Assembly: GCA_009692605.1 (NCBI GenBank)
Contig: SHYV01000018.1
Coordinates: 1 to 34,057, forward strand
DNA length: 34,057 nt
Source: Myxococcales bacterium
Lineage (GTDB): Bacteria > Myxococcota_A > UBA796 > SXON01
Reading direction: 5' to 3'
Shown: positions 30,212-34,057 of the stretch, piece after piece
How the letters are laid out: each line of letters starts with the position of its first letter
Numbering within the stretch: position 1 is the first letter of the stretch
The notes under the pieces: model-generated
Told to the model about the DNA's origin: nothing
The model's input: only the letters and a program-made list of their open reading frames with translations
Databases searched by the model: none
Made by a program: the position numbers and the translations under genes

Positions 30212-30598
30212 ATGGAGGCCCGCGTTCGCGAGGCGGGCCACTCCTGGACAGGCCCTCGGCGGGCCATAGCCAGGTTTCTATGTTCGACGGTCGCCCACCC
30301 CACGGCCCACGATGTGCTCGTGGCGGTGTCGGGTGTCGGCCCTGCTTCGAGCCGGGCGACGGTCTACAACACGTTGACGCTCCTTGAGCAGCTCGAGCTG
30401 ATCCGGGTGGTTCGGATGACTCCGGGCGAGGCGCGCTACGATGCGAACATTCTTCCGCACCACCATCTCGTCTGCCAGCGCTGCGGCGCGGTGGAGGACA
30501 TTCCGGCGCTCGACGTTCAGGTCTTGCGCCACGGGCAGGTCGCGTGCGCTGAAGTCCGGTTCGAGGGTCTTTGCCGTGGCTGTGTGGGCTCGCCTTGA
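30212..30598 (+). CDS. Fur-family metal/peroxide-responsive transcriptional regulator
   Basis: A 128-aa Fur/PerR-type repressor. The N-terminal winged helix is visible (SWTGPRRAIARFL; ATVYNTLTLLEQLELI). The hinge and dimerisation part has PHHHLVCQRCGAVEDI, with regulatory His residues and the first structural Zn pair CxxC. The second pair is CRGC near the end. The size and Zn motifs fit PerR or a Fur paralogue; which metal it senses cannot be read from the sequence. I chose ATG 30212 because it has GAAGG upstream and gives the usual length. ATG 30095 or GTG 30161 would add 39 or 17 residues, but 30095 lies inside the tmRNA promoter. It sits just before the str operon. Confidence 0.88.
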   Translation: MEARVREAGHSWTGPRRAIARFLCSTVAHPTAHDVLVAVSGVGPASSRATVYNTLTLLEQLELIRVVRMTPGEARYDANILPHHHLVCQRCGAVEDIPALDVQVLRHGQVACAEVRFEGLCRGCVGSP

Positions 30599-30621
30599 CA
30601 CCGTGTGGGTGAGCACATAAA
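30595..30621 (+). promoter_or_regulatory. candidate promoter of the str operon
   Basis: A perfect TTGACA (30595-30600) overlaps the Fur-gene stop, and CATAAA (30616-30621) follows after 15 bp. The spacer is short but the hexamers are good. The rpsL start is 46 bp further on. Confidence 0.5.
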
Positions 30622-30666
30622 CGCCAGCGGCTTTCCGCATCCCTCCAGAACTGGATTCAGGTCTTC

Positions 30667-31047
30667 ATGCCCACCATCAATCAGCTCGTCCGTAAGGGTC
30701 GCGAGGCCGTCAAGTCCAAGACGAACTCGCCCGCACTCAAGTGTTGCCCGCAGAAGCGCGGGGTATGCACCCGCGTGTACACCACCACGCCGAAGAAGCC
30801 GAATTCGGCCCTTCGCAAGGTCGCTCGTGTGCGCCTCACCAACGGCATGGAGGTCACCTCCTACATCCCTGGCGAGGGCCACAACCTGCAGGAGCACTCC
30901 TCGGTGCTCATCCGCGGTGGTCGTGTCAAGGACCTTCCAGGCGTTCGTTACCACATCATCCGCGGCGTGCTCGACACTCAGGGCGTCAACAGCCGTCGCC
31001 AGAGCCGCTCCAAGTACGGCGCCAAGCGCCCGAAGAACAAGAAATAA
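30667..31047 (+). CDS. rpsL: 30S ribosomal protein S12
   Basis: A 126-aa ribosomal protein S12, part of the decoding centre of the small subunit. The sequence is canonical from [13 protein letters not shown] to the basic tail [27 protein letters not shown] contains the conserved lysine whose change gives streptomycin resistance in model species; here it is the sensitive-type Lys (PKKPNS). [10 protein letters not shown] and [11 protein letters not shown] are intact. AGGT precedes the ATG. It is first in the str operon and is followed by rpsG after 36 bp. Confidence 0.99.
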   Translation: MPTINQLVRKGREAVKSKTNSPALKCCPQKRGVCTRVYTTTPKKPNSALRKVARVRLTNGMEVTSYIPGEGHNLQEHSSVLIRGGRVKDLPGVRYHIIRGVLDTQGVNSRRQSRSKYGAKRPKNKK

Positions 31048-31051
31048 AACC

Positions 31052-31065
31052 CGGCCGAAAGGCCG
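31052..31065 (+). promoter_or_regulatory. GNRA hairpin between rpsL and rpsG
   Basis: CGGCC-GAAA-GGCCG forms a 5-bp stem with a stable GAAA tetraloop in the 36-bp rpsL-rpsG gap. In E. coli the same gap holds the S7 autoregulatory site. The equivalent role here is an inference from position. Confidence 0.5.
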
Positions 31066-31083
31066 AACCAAAGGTCCAATAAG

Positions 31084-31554
31084 ATGCCCCGTCGTCGTGT
31101 CGTAGCCAAGCGCGTAGTCCTCCCCGATCCTCTCTACGGAGACGAGATCGTCACCCGGTTCATGAATATCGTCATGGAGCACGGCAAGAAGGCCGTAGCC
31201 GAAGACATCGTTTACGGCGCGTTCAGCACCGTGGAAGAGCGCACCCGCGAGGAGCCACTGAAGGTCTTCCGTCGCGCGCTGGAGAATTGCCAGCCGCTCG
31301 TCGAGGTCAAGTCCCGCCGCGTCGGCGGCGCGAACTATCAGGTGCCGGTCGAGGTTCGCACCGAACGCCGAATGTCGCTCGCGATGCGCTGGCTCGTTGA
31401 GTACGCGGCCGATCGCTCGGGAAAGACGATGCGTGAGAAGCTCGCTAACGAGATCATCGAAGCCGCTCACAACCGCGGCAACGCGGTCAAGAAGCGCGAC
31501 GACGTGCACCGCATGGCCGAAGCGAACAAGGCGTTCTCGCACTACCGCTGGTAG
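31084..31554 (+). CDS. rpsG: 30S ribosomal protein S7
   Basis: A 156-aa ribosomal protein S7, which nucleates assembly of the 30S head by binding the 3' domain of 16S rRNA. The sequence is canonical: [27 protein letters not shown]-type segment ([16 protein letters not shown]), [14 protein letters not shown] and the helix [14 protein letters not shown]. Length matches the usual 156 aa. AAAGG lies upstream of the ATG. In E. coli S7 also represses its own operon. Confidence 0.99.
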   Translation: MPRRRVVAKRVVLPDPLYGDEIVTRFMNIVMEHGKKAVAEDIVYGAFSTVEERTREEPLKVFRRALENCQPLVEVKSRRVGGANYQVPVEVRTERRMSLAMRWLVEYAADRSGKTMREKLANEIIEAAHNRGNAVKKRDDVHRMAEANKAFSHYRW

Positions 31555-31562
31555 TCTCAGTC

Positions 31563-31588
31563 GGCGGGCCGGTAGCGACCGGGCCGCC
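31563..31588 (+). promoter_or_regulatory. strong hairpin after rpsG
   Basis: GGCGGGCCGGT (31563-31573) pairs with ACCGGGCCGCC (31578-31588) around AGCG, with ten pairs and one G-G mismatch, starting 9 nt after the rpsG stop. No T-run follows. It may act as an attenuator or RNA-processing site in the unusually long 220-bp gap before fusA. The rest of that gap shows a GGAAC/GTTCC repeat (31693-31710) but no recognised element. Confidence 0.45.
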
Positions 31589-31774
31589 AACGAACCCGCT
31601 CACCACAAACCGGAGCAATCGCCGAGCTTTCCGCCTTACTGATACCCGCCGAACCGGAGCCCAATACGGGCCCGCTCTAGCCCTCGCACACAGGAACCAT
31701 GACTTGTTCCCGGGACAGGCAAGAGCACCGCAGAGGCAGGAACTATGTAGACGGCCTCTCGTCGGACCATTCCC

Positions 31775-33856
<2,082 letters not shown>

Positions 33857-33920
33857 GTCTTCAGTTTCCTTCTCGCCGCTGGCGAACCCCGACTTCCCGT
33901 TTCTCGTAAGGAGCATCGCA

Positions 33921-34057
33921 ATGGCCAAGGTTAAATTCGAGCGCAACAAGCCGCACGTCAACATCGGCACCATCGGCCACGTTGACCATGGCAAGACGTC
34001 ACTCACCGCGGCCATCACCAAGGTGCTCGCGAAGAGCGGCGGCGCGACCTACACGGC
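33921..34057 (+). CDS. tuf: translation elongation factor Tu, 5' part
   Basis: The first 45 codons of EF-Tu, cut by the window end. [20 protein letters not shown] leads to the P-loop GHVDHGKTS, diagnostic of EF-Tu, which delivers aminoacyl-tRNA to the ribosome. AAGGAG lies 7 nt upstream of the ATG, an ideal ribosome site in contrast with fusA. The 64-bp gap after fusA holds a small TCGCC-GCT-GGCGA hairpin (33873-33885). Confidence 0.98.
   Translation, partial: MAKVKFERNKPHVNIGTIGHVDHGKTSLTAAITKVLAKSGGATYT

Overview
The window is high-G+C DNA (long antisense open frames are everywhere) from a Gram-negative bacterium that looks like a deltaproteobacterial/Myxococcota-type lineage. The evidence is a complete type II secretion operon that includes gspN, several Sec-exported lipoproteins, MopE-type Asp/Cys motifs, Thr/Asp-rich stalks, and a C-terminal Cys-Gly-Cys + hydrophobic + Arg-run tail of the MYXO-CTERM type. 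I cannot name a genus from the sequence alone.

Layout. 1-2078 (+): the 3' end of an unknown membrane-anchored protein, then a tight cluster of an RNase Z-like MBL hydrolase, a small unknown protein and the nucleotide-pool cleaner RdgB. 2171-4381 (+): a lipoprotein fusing a PQQ-type sugar dehydrogenase propeller to a di-heme cytochrome module. 4382-18344 (-): a full twelve-gene T2SS operon transcribed gspC-D-E-F-G-H-I-J-K-L-M-N, mostly with 1-4 bp start/stop overlaps and with non-ATG starts for C, I and J. No prepilin peptidase (gspO) is present. 18345-18640: divergent control region with short palindromes and a G10 tract. 18641-20719: lipoprotein with a collagen-like GVPGA linker, a GT2 glycosyltransferase, and a convergent small lipoprotein. 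20779-24158 (-): two overlapping, paralogous secreted proteins with MopE motifs and an unusual Cys-Cys C-terminal anchor. 24159-24379: divergent region with a perfect 16-bp inverted repeat and a 12-bp tandem repeat. 24380-29527 (+): a SUKH/TPR/HEAT protein and a DUF3604 PHP-fold protein with a MYXO-CTERM-like tail. 29677-30046 (-): tmRNA (ssrA). 30212-34057 (+): a Fur-family regulator, then the str operon rpsL-rpsG-fusA-tuf, with tuf cut by the window end.

How it fits together. The T2SS operon supplies an export machine, and the same stretch encodes several exported proteins with C-terminal Cys/hydrophobic/basic tails. By analogy with GlyGly-CTERM/rhombosortase substrates of T2SS, these are reasonable candidate clients; this is inference. 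The right end is conserved translation machinery (tmRNA, S12, S7, EF-G, EF-Tu) next to a Fur-family regulator. The most interesting items are the paralogous Cys-Cys-tailed pair, the acidic repeat insertion in GspI, the hairpins and repeats in the divergent regions, and the atypical switch I region of the EF-G.
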